Assembly (NCBI GenBank): GCA_907163375.1
Contig: CAJQUW010004615.1
Location: forward strand, 1 to 64,000
Direction of reading: 5' to 3'
DNA from: Prostheceraeus crozeri
Taxonomy: Eukaryota > Platyhelminthes > Polycladida > Euryleptidae
DNA: 64,000 nt
Below are positions 40,764 through 53,154 of the stretch, piece after piece (the first letter of the stretch is position 1; every line of letters starts with the position of its first letter). Position numbers and translations under genes: made by a program. Below the pieces are notes generated by a model. The model saw only the letters and a program-made list of their open reading frames with translations. It did no database searches and was not told the origin of the DNA.

Positions 40764-41770
40764 TATAGACCATTATCCCTATTCTCCGACAGCTTGCTGA
40801 TTTGTCACTTTTTGTCTGACTTGAATGAAAAGATAATGTACAATAACAGCAAGATCACATCCATGAAAAGAAATCATTGACACATACACATAAATTCTTC
40901 CGTTTGTTCCTGTTATTCTCTACTACTGAGCTTTCGCAAGTTTCAAAGGATATAAACGGTAGATATTAATGATGATAAAAAATCAAATAGTCACTCCTTT
41001 TCCACTACATGTCAACAATCGGTTTGTTCCTTATCAAATTTTCGTACTTAAGGTCACTGATCCCCTGCCAATATCTTAATCCGCGGAATGAACTGATCAG
41101 CTGTGCACGTGAACGTGATGGTTGGTATAAGTCAGCGCTTTCGACTGCTTCTATTCAGAACAGCTTTGTGTGGAAATGAATCAATCTCAAAAAATGCCAA
41201 ATCTTTAGTGAATGTAGCAATATTGGAAAAGGAGAGGTGTCAAAAGTATTGTCTGTGTAACACGTAATGTTGAAATGTAATTTGCACGGTGCCTCATGAC
41301 ATTAATTACACATCCCATAACACGCTGTTGCATCCTCACATTGTAAGTAGATATAAATATATTTCAGTGAATAAAGCAAGATGCTTCTTTATGTTATCGT
41401 CATAGCTGATTCCATAGCCGCACTGTTCTTCTAACTCATCTGTGAACAGTGAACATTTTCTGTAAGTTAAAAGCTATCTGGCCTCGTCACGCATCTGAAA
41501 TGTCATCTTTCAAATTGTTTTTGTTATTAATGATCTATCATGATAATGATTTCATCTTTATTACTCATATTCCATTTGCTTTTGATTTAGTTTTTGCATT
41601 TCTTTGTTTGAATGGATGTGTCGTGAGAATGTACTCGTCACGTTTACTTTAGTCCACAGACTTAAAGTATATAACAAATTAAAGTAGTTTGTTATTTGTA
41701 AAGTAAATTATTTTCAAGCCAATATATTTCAACAATTAAGCGTTGTTATCATCGGGGCACATATCGGCCG
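40764..41770. other. No gene seen
   Basis: AT-rich host-like DNA without recognisable features. Confidence 0.45.
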
Positions 41771-42540
41771 TGAAAAGGCAAAACAGCGTATTTTGAAATA
41801 CGTTGTTTTGCCTTAACATGGTTATATGGGTAATTCAGTATGTGTATTTCGTCTGAGCTTAGTCAGTTATTTTAAACAAGAAAAAATAATGCTTTTGCAG
41901 GATAAAACAATTTGGAATTATAAGCTACACGTCAATAGAACTAACTATCTCATCGAGGTCTGATGAAATATATTTTCTAATGAAACTATAAAACAAAGTA
42001 TTTCAAAATGCGTTTCATCTGATTGGCATTTTGATAAACTATTAATAGGCAAATATGTTATAATACGTTATAGTTTCTGTGATATTTAGTTAACCCCTGC
42101 AAAGGCAGAAGAACGTATTTCAAAATACGCTACAATCTTTGACTCTTCATTCACAATAATAATGATCAGAAATCTAAAATAGATTGTACACATTCGCAAT
42201 CGCATCATGCCTCTCCTTTCTGATAAAAAGTATTTTGCAACACGTTGTTTTGCCTTTTCACACCTCTAAAACTGAAAAACGAATTTTAAAATACGTTGTC
42301 TTGGTCTTTCATACTTCTGAAACTGAAAAGCGCATTTTAAAATATATTGTTTTGGCGCTTCATAACGCTGAAAATGCATGACGTATTATGAAATACATTG
42401 TTTTGGCGTTTCATGCCTCGGAAAAAAACGTATTTTGAAATACGCTGTATTTAGCTTGAAACTGCCTGTTTGGTTTTACCACGGATTTCTCAAAGCATCT
42501 ATTTTCAAAATACGTTGTTTTGCCTATTCACAGCCGATAT
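41771..42540. repeat. Diverged repeats of a palindromic core (CGTATTTTGAAATACG)
   Basis: The core CGTATTTTGAAATACG, usually followed by (T/C)TGTTTTG(C/G)C, recurs with variation at about 41787, 42000, 42110, 42230, 42280, 42340, 42385, 42430 and 42505. Spacing is near 50-60 bp in the denser part. Between cores lies TTCA(C/T)ACCTCTGAAACTGAAAA-like sequence. Confidence 0.75.
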
Positions 42541-42933
42541 TAGCTACTCAACAGCTATGAGTTCAAAATTTGAAAAGGTGAAGATGCAAAAATAGATATT
42601 TGTAGCATTACAATTTTGTCTAAAATTTTGGCCATTGCGGATCAAGTTGTGTTTTTTGAAATTAAAATCAATTAATTGTTGGCCTGTTAGCCCTTCTTCC
42701 GCAAATAAAACAATAAGGTAGTTCTCCCAAATTTTCGCCGTAAGCTTTATCAAGGGAATTATCTACTGCTAAAAGATATATCCTGCATTAACAATTATAT
42801 ACAGAATTCAAAATTATCCTATCAAGAAATCCTACAATGCAACATAGAAATGATTTAGAAAGCTCTAATAAAAAAATTCTACAAGAATGTCCAATAAAAG
42901 TAAATAGATATAGAAAAGTCTAGCAGAGGGAGA

Positions 42934-43168
42934 TTAAGTCAAGAAAATGGGTACATTCCACCCTTTGCATCCATTTATCAATTTTTGTGGGTCACAATCC
43001 CGTATGTAGAGAGCTTCAGTAGCCTTTCTCAACTTCTTTGCTTTTACGATCTGCAGGATCTTCCAGGAGAAAGCTGGTGTTTCATCATTGGTGTGGTGCA
43101 GGTCCATGTGCATTTTTACGTGTGATGATTTTTGTTTCGTATGTTCGTAAATTCTTTGTTGTACTGTT
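42934..43168 (-). pseudogene. GIY-YIG endonuclease fragment of a Penelope-like element, left arm
   Basis: Contains VQQRIYEHTKQKSSHVKMHM through to NGCKGWNVPIFLT, identical or nearly so to the right-arm copy. It is cut off before the GIY-YIG core (CDQRYIGETSR) that the right copy retains. Confidence 0.75.
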
Positions 43169-43315
43169 GTCTCCTTCGAATTTCTCAACGAATATTTCAG
43201 AGCAGGTTCAGTTATAAACACGAATCGAACGTAGTCGGAAAGCCCATGCTCTGACTAGACATGACCCTGTAATGACAAATGCATTGGATGTAGAACCGCC
43301 CAAGATCCCGGAAAA

Positions 43316-43624
43316 TGTCTTAAGAAAAATGTAATTTATGAAATCAAATGCTTGAAATGTGATCAAAGATACATTGGTGAAACGTCGAGAACAGTACAAC
43401 AAAGAATTTACGAACATACGAAACAAAAATCATCACACGTAAAAATGCACATGGACCTGCACCACACCAATGATGAAACACCAGCTTTCTCCTGGAAGAT
43501 CCTGCAGATCGTAAAAGCAAAGAAGTTGAGAAAGGCTACTGAAGCTCTCTACATACGGGATTGTGACCCACAAAAATTGATAAATGGATGCAAAGGGTGG
43601 AATGTACCCATTTTCTTGACTTAA
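43316..43624 (+). pseudogene. GIY-YIG endonuclease domain of a Penelope-like element, right arm
   Basis: The open frame includes CLKKNVIYEIKCLKCDQRYIGETSRT, the Cys-containing GIY-YIG signature of Penelope-like elements (YxxxCxxC then YIGET), then RIYEH and a C-terminal helix-rich part. Reverse transcriptase is absent, so this is a 5'-truncated copy. Confidence 0.75.
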
Positions 43625-44090
43625 TCTCCCTCTGCTAGACTTTTCTATATCTATTTACTTTTATTGGACATTCTTGTAGAATTTTTTTATTAGAGCTTTC
43701 TAAATCATTTCTATGTTGCATTGTAGGATTTCTTGATAGGATAATTTTGAATTCTGTATATAATTGTTAATGCAGGATATATCTTTTAGCAGTAAATAAT
43801 TCCCTTGATAAAGCTTACGGCGAAAATTTGGGAGAACTACCTTATTGTTTTATTTGCGGAAGAAGGGCTAATAGGCCAACAATTAATTGATTTTAATTTC
43901 AAAAAAAAATTTGTAGCATTAGGCTGTGGCTTTTGGAAATTCATAGTTATACGATTATAGTTGTGCTTCCTGAGGAACATCGTATACCAATTACAATGTA
44001 AATCGTGCCACTCTACATCGGTAGCACTGCGAGAACTTTACATGATAGAATGAAAACAACATTTTGGAAATAAAAATTCTTATTATTTCA

Positions 44091-44968
44091 CAGTGCACTC
44101 CGGATAAGCGGGACGGTTTGGGAGCGATATTTCTCTCCCGCTTATCCGAAGTTCCCGCTTAAGTGGTGTAACAATGTTCGAACTCATTTTAGCCTGAACA
44201 ATTGCTATGTGAGCTGAATGCTCGTTATTTTATTGATAGTAACGCTTCAAAGCTTGTACATAGGCTAATTGGCTCCCATTACCATTTCGTTTCAGGGTTT
44301 AAGATAGAAAAGCATCTGTGTATGTTGTCTTTATTCTGAATATGAAAAACAGTCCATTACATGTATCTGTTGAAAAGAGGTGTAAAAACACGGAACAATA
44401 GTCGAAGTTTATTGGTCAGCAGTGAAAGGAAATCGAAATTCTACCTAAACAAGAATGGAATCTAATATCAACTTTTTTTATCTTTCGCTATTCGGGCGAT
44501 TTCAGAGGCCTGATGTGTTCAGCCTTCTCCTCTAACAGCGCATGTTAGTTCGTTGATACACTGCGCTATGAAGTGATGCATAAATGAATTCTTAGAAATA
44601 CTGCATAAGTAAATGAACAGCACAGCACTTGCATTTGACTGCTTCTTAGTGACCAAAAGAAAAACGAAGGTTTCCTTCTCATCTGTGCCTTTGAGCAGTG
44701 AATGATTTTTTTTCGTTACGCTCATTGTCACAGTGCGTAAGAGCAACAAGTGGTAAGAATACACAAGGTTTTGGTTGAAACATAAACAAAAATCACTTAA
44801 TGCAGAAGTTTAGATCCAGCTATTCACAAAAAATAGCTAAATTATTAAAAATACAACAAAATTCTCCCGCTGAAGCGAAGCGACTTCCGAAGCGTTTTAC
44901 ATGTGTTGGAAATTTTTCTTGATTTCTCTCTCGCTTCAGCGGAATTCCCGCTTACCCGGAATGCATTG
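44091..44968. mobile_element. Pogo/Tigger-like MITE (878 bp)
   Basis: The left end CAGTGCACTCCGGATAAGCGGG and the right end (inverted) CAATGCATTCCGGGTAAGCGGG are terminal inverted repeats of pogo type. TA follows on the right; on the left the dinucleotide is CA. No transposase. Confidence 0.75.
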
Positions 44969-44976
44969 TATTAGAT

Positions 44977-45486
44977 CAGGGGTTCCCAACGTGGGGTACG
45001 TGAAGGACTTTTGAGGGGTGCGCAGAATTTGGGGGATTTATTATAATTCAATTTTACTTTCATTACTTTCCTGATCATGGGTCAGTTGAATTGTTAACTT
45101 TGTGTGCATTCCGGATTGGATTGTCATCACCTGGCCTTGAAGCAACCGCAGCAAATTAGCGACCACCAGCTTGACACCAACCACATAATTATGCGAATCC
45201 GGATTCTCCAGCATAGTAATGATTAAAAGCAAACAAAGAGTTCGTTTGATGTTGGAGCATGACTTTCGCTGCGCTTGTGTTGTTACACAAGTGCGCATCA
45301 CTTACGCCTAGTTAAATTTTTGTGTTATTAAATTGCGACTTTCGCATATTTCTGCGCGTAATTAAATTTTATCATAATTGAATTTTTGCTATTTTTTGTA
45401 TGTATAGGTGAGGGTACGTAGAATAATGAAAAATCCAGTGATTTTCTATTTTGGGGCACGCAGCATAAAAAGGTTGGGAACCACTG
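44977..45486. mobile_element. hAT-type MITE (510 bp) with perfect 8-bp target duplication
   Basis: The ends CAGGGGTTCCCAAC and, inverted, CAGTGGTTCCCAACC, are flanked by TATTAGAT at 44969-44976 and 45487-45494. Inner sequence is non-coding. Confidence 0.88.
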
Positions 45487-45525
45487 TATTAGATTAATAA
45501 AATTCCTATTCTTGGATGTATATTA

Positions 45526-48404
45526 CAGCGTTTCCAAAAGTGAGCGCGCAGCGCGCAGCTGCGCGGTTTTGCCGATTTCTGCGCGGAAGCGCGGAAAATT
45601 GAGAAGCTGTGCGGAATTTTGATGTCACAATCTTTTTTGAGTTTTAAGTATGTTTTGAATCTTAGTGTGGTTTTTTTCACAGAAATCATTTCAAATTAGA
45701 GATTGTTCACCCAATGTACAGCTTCTGTAGTACATTTGATAGAGCACGTTTTTTGTTAGGTAAAATAAAAGAAATGTACAAATTTTTGTGGACTCATCAG
45801 GTCCGCTTCATCAGGTTGCAGTGGTAAAACTGAAGTCAAACCAAAAGAGAGAACGATATACGTGCGTATATTAGGTAAATACATTTCCCATCGGTTCATC
45901 GCACTTTGTGATTGCTGTGTGTGGAAGGTCTCAGCGAATAATCGCGGGCGCCACTTTGTCTGCCTTGTGATGACATGCGCCCTCGACTAATCAATAGCGT
46001 GATTCCTCTCGATCGAATGCTCTGCAAGGGATAATTTCTACAGTTGAAAAAGAAAAAAAGCTTCTGCAGCATTATTTCAATAATAGATGGGAAACAAATT
46101 AGGATAATTTAGCTTTTCTACTCATAAGTTTGTAAAATGACTGCGAATCAAGATGCATTTGCCATGCTGCTTGAAAACTTACTTATGCTTAAAACTTACT
46201 TCAAATCACGCTTTGTTTGACTCTGCATCATATTAGGCCCACCTAGTGCTGGGGAGAATAAGTAAACCACTCAAGTACCATAAGTATCACTTTTGGCCCT
46301 TCAGATGGTCCATTTTTTCTACACCGCACTGTAAATGGATTCTATTGTTTTTTTCGTTTTGAATGTGAGCTGTCGCGTGAAAATCATTATTTTACAGGTT
46401 TTTGAGAAACTTTACAGTGGAATCATCTCATCATCTCATCATATCCCTATATCAGATCAATAGACAGCGGCAGGAATTCCTGTAGCACTTGGACACTCGG
46501 CACCCAGGAGCTTCTATGCAAAGGATGTTCTGTTGTGTAATGCTGTACTCTGTTTCTCTGATGAAGTTGATGAAATGCAAAAGAGAAGGCCAATCTCAGA
46601 TGACCGCTGATGGATCTACACAAGTCAAAACAGCGCATATATCTGGAAACAAGTCCTCTGTGAGAGATTTCGTTACTGATCAGAGAGATTCATTTTCTAT
46701 GTTTTCTTTCAAACGTCAGCTCCTGTGATACATTTGATCTACGATCGTATGATATCGATCATTTCGGTAGTCTGTTGTTCCTTTATTCGACAAGAATATG
46801 TTGACAAGGTGATGAATGAAGATGAATTCTATAACGTTCCAAATGTTGAACAATTATCGGATGATAATGTGCTGATTGACGGGAAAGCTAGAGAAGCTCT
46901 TCGTAACGACCATCTTACGTCAGCACAACGTGCCTTATTTTTTCAACGAGTTCGTCTGTTTTATGGCCAGCTCCTTCGATCTTTGATCCATTACTTGCCT
47001 ATTGGTAAACGTCTTCTGAGGGCTTGCAAATTCTTGGATCCGAAGCAGAGGGAAAATGTTGCGGAAGATCTCATTCACGTCAAATCCCAATTGACTTTCG
47101 ATTCCGACGCCGACGCACTTCTTCTTGAAAGGCGCAAGTTTCTTAGCGATGCGGAAATTGACACAGAGGAAGTGGACCTGCCCAAATTTTGGAAACAGAT
47201 AGCCTCGAAGGATGCCTACCATAGTTTGAGTGCACTGGCCAAAAGTTGCATTATTCTACCTCATGGCAATGCTGACACTGAAAGATTGTTTAGCTCGATG
47301 AAGCGCATTTTGACCACAGACCGCAACAGATTGCAGGATCCCAACTTTAACGGTATTCTGACAGTGAAATTATTTATGCGAAATCGCGGATACAAGAGTG
47401 CAACGTTCCCAATTGGACGCAAGTTGCTCGATCGTTGCTATGATGCATCGAATTCCTACATGCAGTATCTGAAGCAAAAGGAAAAGGAGCGCATTGAATC
47501 AGAAAAAAGAAAGAGGAAGATCTGAAAGCCAGGGAGAAAGAGATGGAAAGAGAAAGAGTCAGGCAAGAAAAGGAATCCGCAGAGCAACTCGCCGAGAGTA
47601 AGCGGAAAACGGCCATGGAATGCATGGAGGCAGCCAAGGGGCTTATGCTAGAAGCACAGTCGAAAACAGATGCAGCTCCCGTGTCATCGAAAAAAGATGA
47701 GTCCAAAAGAAAGTTGAAGAGAACTTTGCCTTCGACCGAACCACTGATGGATACGAGGCGTCATAGACAATGATAAGACACTTGGTGCTGACTATTTTCT
47801 CGTCATCCTCAATTCAAGTTGTTACAAATTCAATGGATGAATACAACTTTTCTTAAAAAAGATTTATTTTTCTGTCAATATGTACATCTACATTCAGATA
47901 AGCTATATGTCCTTCACACTCAGTTACCGTGAAGTGTAGTAAAACGTGGACTATGAGGCCACTTTTGAATTTTTTTGCAATAATTATCTTGAAGACCTTT
48001 TGTTGTAGTCACATTCCCATGCCACTTGACTCGAGAGATATTGGTACCGGAATAGTTTCTTGTTCATTTTGTTTTGTGAAGTCTTTGATTATTACTGAAA
48101 ATACAGTACCTACTACACTACGCTTTGTTTATATTTACCTACTAGTACTACTAGTTACAATATGTTGACCCTATTGATAGAAACAGTTATAGTGACCCAA
48201 TCAGGCTCCATCGAAAGTCTACTTAAGATTGAAAGTAAAAGTTGCACATCACTATGTTGGATTCATTTTTGAATGTGCAAGAAAATGAAATCCAGAAAAT
48301 CACAAATATGGTCTTAAAATTGCAATGTAAAGGGGGTTAAGGTCCATCTGCGCGGATTTACTTAGCCTGCGCGGATTCTCAGAGATTTTACTTTGGAAAC
48401 GCTG
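45526..48404 (+). mobile_element. hAT transposon (2.9 kb)
   Basis: CAGCGTTTCCAAA at 45526 and its inverted match ending at 48404 are the terminal inverted repeats, followed inward by CGCGCAG-rich subterminal repeats at both ends. Flanks TATATTAC and GATATTAC agree at 7 of 8 positions if the first base of the repeat is counted in. It encodes the transposase remnant below. Confidence 0.82.
46725..47773 (+). pseudogene. hAT transposase C-terminal part, frameshifted
   Basis: The 266-residue frame 46725-47525 contains the hAT C-terminal dimerisation region (FWKQIASKDAYHSLSALAK, then ILPHGNADTERLFSSMKRI, a form of the usual P-x-S-x-x-x-ER-x-FS block). The coding signal continues in another frame to 47773 as a Lys/Glu-rich helix (EKESAEQLAESKRK), so a frameshift lies near 47515. 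Upstream coding parts are not clearly readable; the N-terminal BED finger and catalytic Asp residues were not found. Confidence 0.8.
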
Positions 48405-48640
48405 ATATTACTAATCATAGATATCCCAACAGTAGAAAAAGATTATACAAATATTTTAACGCTATATAAGCTTTCATGTGTTAATTACCTTTAATCCATT
48501 AAATTTCTGATGCTGGCAGGTCGCTCATAATTTTAGATGATTGGTAAGGGGTCAACAGTTGGTTCCGATTCTGCTCACCAGAACAGGAATCTCTTCTTGG
48601 GCTAACTGATTCTTACGATGCTTTTTCGGAGAGGATTTGG
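48405..48640. other. No gene seen
   Basis: Short AT-rich interval between the hAT element and a minisatellite. Confidence 0.4.
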
Positions 48641-48644
48641 GTCT

Positions 48645-49110
48645 GAACATTCCCGATACAGCGGTCCTGGACAGGGCTTTGTCGGAACGGTCCCGGGTCT
48701 GAATACTCCCGATATAGCGGTCCTGGACAGGGCTTTGTCTGAACGGACCCGGGTCTGAATACTCCGGATATAGCGGTCCTGGACAGGCCTTTGTCGGAAC
48801 GGACCCGGGTCTGAATACTCCCGATACAGCGGACCAGGACAGGGCTTTGTCTGAACGGACCCGGGTCTGAATACTCCGGATATAGCGGTCCTGGACAGGG
48901 CTTTGTCGGAACGGACCCGGGTCTGAATACTCCCGATACAGCGGACCAGGACAGGGCTTTGTCTGAACGGACACGGGTCTGAATATTCCCGATACTGGGG
49001 TCCAGGACAGGGCTTCGTCGGAACGGATCCGGGTCTGAATACTCCCGATACTGGGGTCCTGGACAGGGCTTTGTCGGAACGAATCCGGGTCTGAATATTC
49101 CCGATAGAAA
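48645..49110. repeat. 56-bp minisatellite
   Basis: About eight units of GGTCCTGGACAGGGCTTTGTC plus GGAACGGACCCGGGTCTGAATACTCCCGATA, period 56 bp (for example 48721 to 48777). The GC-rich array is unlike its surroundings. Two overlapping minus-strand frames of 193 and 197 codons run through it only because the repeat lacks stops. Confidence 0.92.
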
Positions 49111-52100
49111 AGTCCGTGATACATGGTTTGCATAGAAAATTAGGAATATTACTCAAAGATTTCACATATCCCTCATACGACGAGAAATTTATCAACTCAG
49201 TCTCTGTCCTCCTTTTGAAGGCTCATTTTATTGATAACCGTCTGTTCGTCGATTACAGGAAAGCATTTCCATCTTAAAGTCAACGTCAGTCCTTTCTTGC
49301 CGTCGATTTTAATTGAATCGGTTTTAGCTCTAAATACATGAACTTCAACTACAAACTTGATTGAATAAATACTGCAATTACTCAGCCATTATCCTCTCTC
49401 GGAAATGAAAAAAAAGTTTGATTGACGGATTGGGAGCAGACTGACTACAAAAGCTGTTTCTATCTCATCGGCTGTTATTTCATTGACACCATAACTCTCA
49501 AAAGCTTTTCTCTCTCGCCTCCCTACGGCATGACGCAAGCCAGCCATCCATCTCCTCACTGGAGACATGTCACTCATGAAGATAGGCCCGTGTTACCTTG
49601 GTAACCACGTGAGGAACAATAAAGACGACATTTGCTACCTTGTTAGTGAAGGAAGTCTTTTGTCTCGTAATATGCAAGTTACGAGTAACTTCCTAAGCCA
49701 GATCCACTCTCACAGACAATAGCCGAATTTCTCTTCTACTCTCCTTTCACGAAATATCTTTTAATTACTCCTTGCAATCTGCAAGTTATGTCCCTTGAGG
49801 AGGCTCGTTATTCGAAGAGATGAAGCTGTCTCCTTAACAAAAATCTAAGGGTCGAATTGCAGCAGGCAGTTGAGAATGACGTTAACTTTATTAAAATCTA
49901 GTGAGTGAGGAGAGACTAGTGCGAAATTAAAACAGAAGATGAGTAGTAAAACAGTAGGTGAGTATCTAATAGTCCATTCACAGGGCTGCCAATTGGCCCG
50001 ATTTTTTGGATTTTGAATTTGGATACTGTTTTTGTAGTCGAAGTTAGGTGCTGTGGTCAGAATTTCTTATATACACTGTAGTCATGTGCATAGGCCTCCT
50101 GTCTTCCTTTGAAATACTGTTTGTCATCAATGAAGACTGATTTCCTGATTTCTTTGCTCACCCTGAAGACGGGCGCTCCCCCCCCCCACTAGATCGACAA
50201 ACTTTGCGCTGATGCAAAAGAGCGACCGCAGAGCATGTGAAATGCTAATCATATGCATCAGTGAAACATTACATTACTATTAAGTGAACCACTTAGGCTT
50301 TAAAAAATGAATTTCTAAAAGGCTTCATACACAATCACGTTATAATTCGCATTACTCGGTAATCAGTTTATCTCAATACTTGTTTCCTGTTGAATGCCAA
50401 ATAAGATGGATATTTTCTTTTGAATGTGGTATCTCGGCTAATTAGATCATTTGACTATTAGGCCTGATATATGATGGCTGATGATCGAGTTAAGCGAGTT
50501 TTAAATTCACAATCTATTAAATCTGAAATTCCAGATGATTCGTGTAATTTGCTTCTTGCGCTTTTTGCATTTTTTCATTTTTTAATTTTTGCTAGTCATA
50601 ATACAGTCACCATGATACGCGCTTAAATCTACGAAATGTCAGACACGAGGCGAGGCTTCTTGAGTACCTGTCATGTATTCCATTTACATGTTGATCATAT
50701 TCTAGCACCGATTATGCCGAACGAACGGGACACTCTTGACATTTTTACCTGGTCATCCTACTTATTGTCAATCGCAAAACCGAAGTGTGGCACCATTCAG
50801 AAAGTGGTTGTTTTTTACAGGATATGACAAAATACTCATACGAACAAAAATGTCACTTTGATAACATTTGTCATGTTAGCCTGGGAGTCCATGTGACTTC
50901 GTTGCAGCTGGAAAAAGATTCTCAGTTGCGAGGATAATGCTGTGCAGCTACATGTGCTGTATTACACTGACGAATGCCAATTGCTGTCCACATTTGTGTT
51001 GTAATTTCTATCACAAACAGGACTGCGTAATTCCAATTAGGCCTACAATCAGACCACTGTACAGCAATTGTTAATTGCACTTTCTGAGTAGATGACACAA
51101 ATCTCTACAGGACTACTTATAATCTCGAATTCGGGATCTCAGTATCTGATAAATTTGAACTCGAGATATCGAGATTAGGAGACGAGATCTAGACTGAATT
51201 CACCACGGTCTTGGTCTAGGCAGTAAAGTGGGAGAGAGGTTGTTGTCCAAAGCTACACTCTCATCAGAACATGGAATATAGAGAAGTCCCATAAGCCAAA
51301 AATTTTTCTGACAAACATGAACGAAATAAACTTGGAAAAACTTCCAACATGGTAACACATGAAAAAAACGACATCCACACATCAACCGAAAGGAAGGCAA
51401 GGTTGCGAATAGAAGATCTCAATATCCGAAAATTTTCAGAGATTTGTTGGAATATAATTACATCTTTGCAGGATGCACATCTATTCTCGAATCATTGTTC
51501 AAACCCTAACATGCATTCATCACCAGAAGTGCAATTTTTTCAATGATATGAGTATGTGCAATCTGACATAACTATAGCGCTATCTCAGTGGAGGGCAACG
51601 TGTGTCCCGCCGATGCATATTGGGTGGCCTGCCAGCGATTGTCACATCCACAGTGGCTCGCGGACATTACTTGAGTCGATGATGTAAAAATGGTCCACTC
51701 AGACTTTGACTTTTAAAGGTACTTTTTAGGGTAAGGTTGATGTTCTTTAGATTTTGCAAAGGCATTAACTAATGACTTAATGAGCAATATGATGTCACGA
51801 AAAATGTGACTGATATGTGATTTTCATAAGTCAAGTACTCTTTCTGGATTTTATTTGCACAAATTTTGTGCTAGAATGGCATTATCGCACGAGCATCTTT
51901 AGGGGAACTTAAACGCCGTTTTCGAAAGCCGCTTATGTATGGGTGACGTAGGCCTATGTACACTTAGGTGCATGTTGTTTAAACAGTTTTTGTTTATGTT
52001 ACCTCATATTGTGCGTCATGTAGGCGAATAGATGCAATAGTTCCAGATGTTCATTTTTCGATGAAATAAGGTCACATTTTAATATTTCCCAATAAGGTCA

Positions 52101-53150
52101 TAGTACCATCATTTAATAAACACAAAAAAGCTTCCGCAATTACTTTGGCCTGTTCACTTTTCACTATTCATACAGATTTTGGAATGCAAAATGCACTTCC
52201 TTGTTAAAAGACAGTAGTTTATTTGGATGTACGAATACAGTTATGCAATGTACTACCACAATGTTTAGAACAGCAGTCTTTAAAATCGCGCTCAAAAGTA
52301 TGCAATAAAGGAATTTGAGCATATTTCTGCCCTTTGAAATTGGTGGCCCGTGAGCCCTCTCGCGGGCCACTACTTGTGACCCTCTATCCCAACTTGCTTG
52401 CCCACCACTACTCTGTATGAAGTAGACAGTAATCGATAATGTTAAACCATTATAGTCACACCTTGCCCTACCGACTGTCATGTTCGCAGTCAAGACTTTG
52501 TTTGCTTTTCTGATATTCAGAAAATTAAGATCTTTATCGCTGTGATGCGTGAGAGTGACTACTGAAGTGAACAAATTAGAAGTCAATCAACTGACTCATG
52601 TGCATTAGTACATCGATGCACTGACAACATACAATTAGATATTTACTTCTCTGAAGTAGAATTGCATTGTTTCTGTAGCAGTTACGTAATACTTGTCTGT
52701 GATACCATCCGTGCTGTCATCTTATCAACTCTCGCGTGATTGACAGGTTTGAGTATCTCATGTGAGCAGGGTAAATAATTTAGCCGCAGTTTTTGCAATA
52801 GTGTGATGCAAAGACAAATACTTATCTTAATACTTCACTTCGCGTTTTAATGAGCTGGCTTGTAAGAGACTCAATTTAGACGAAGAGAATGTGAGTGGCG
52901 GAAGAACAAGAGACAGACAATAGGAGCAGACGGTTCGTTATACTAATCTCACTTTACATAATAGTTATTTACACAACTAGTGCGAAATATCCGTTTTTAG
53001 AAACTTCGAAATCAACTTTGTACAATCACACTGGCCAGTATGGATTGTGGTGCCGGAAGAATGCAATCGAAGATGTCTTTGAAGTTTCAAGGTTGTCTAC
53101 ACAACTGCAACATTGTGTCACACATTATGTAGACTATGCTGGGAGAACCA
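49111..53150. other. No convincing gene; possible decayed hAT element
   Basis: Mostly AT-rich sequence with short frames. Bases 51588-52413 start CAGTGGAGGGCAACG and end with the inverse of CAGAGTAGTGGTGGGCAAGC, hinting at an old hAT-type element, but there is no target duplication. A C-run lies at about 50178-50187. Confidence 0.4.
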
Positions 53151-53154
53151 AGAA

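Larger units (their letters stand above)
42611..43908. mobile_element. Penelope-like insertion: two head-to-head 3' ends with 13-bp target duplication
   Basis: ATTTGTAGCATTA occurs at 42598-42610 and 43909-43921 and flanks the insertion. The left arm (about 42655-43168) is the inverse of the right arm (about 43392-43900), and each encodes the same GIY-YIG end. The right copy ends in an A-rich run before the target duplication. The 5' parts meet in a spacer of about 220 bp. Confidence 0.8.

Noticed and set aside
48552-49195. Two overlapping minus-strand frames with VFRPGSVPTKPCPGP repeats
   Set aside because: Products of the 56-bp minisatellite, not genes.
51588-52413. Possible hAT element with CAG-type ends
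   Set aside because: The ends are weakly similar and no target duplication is visible; kept only as a remark.
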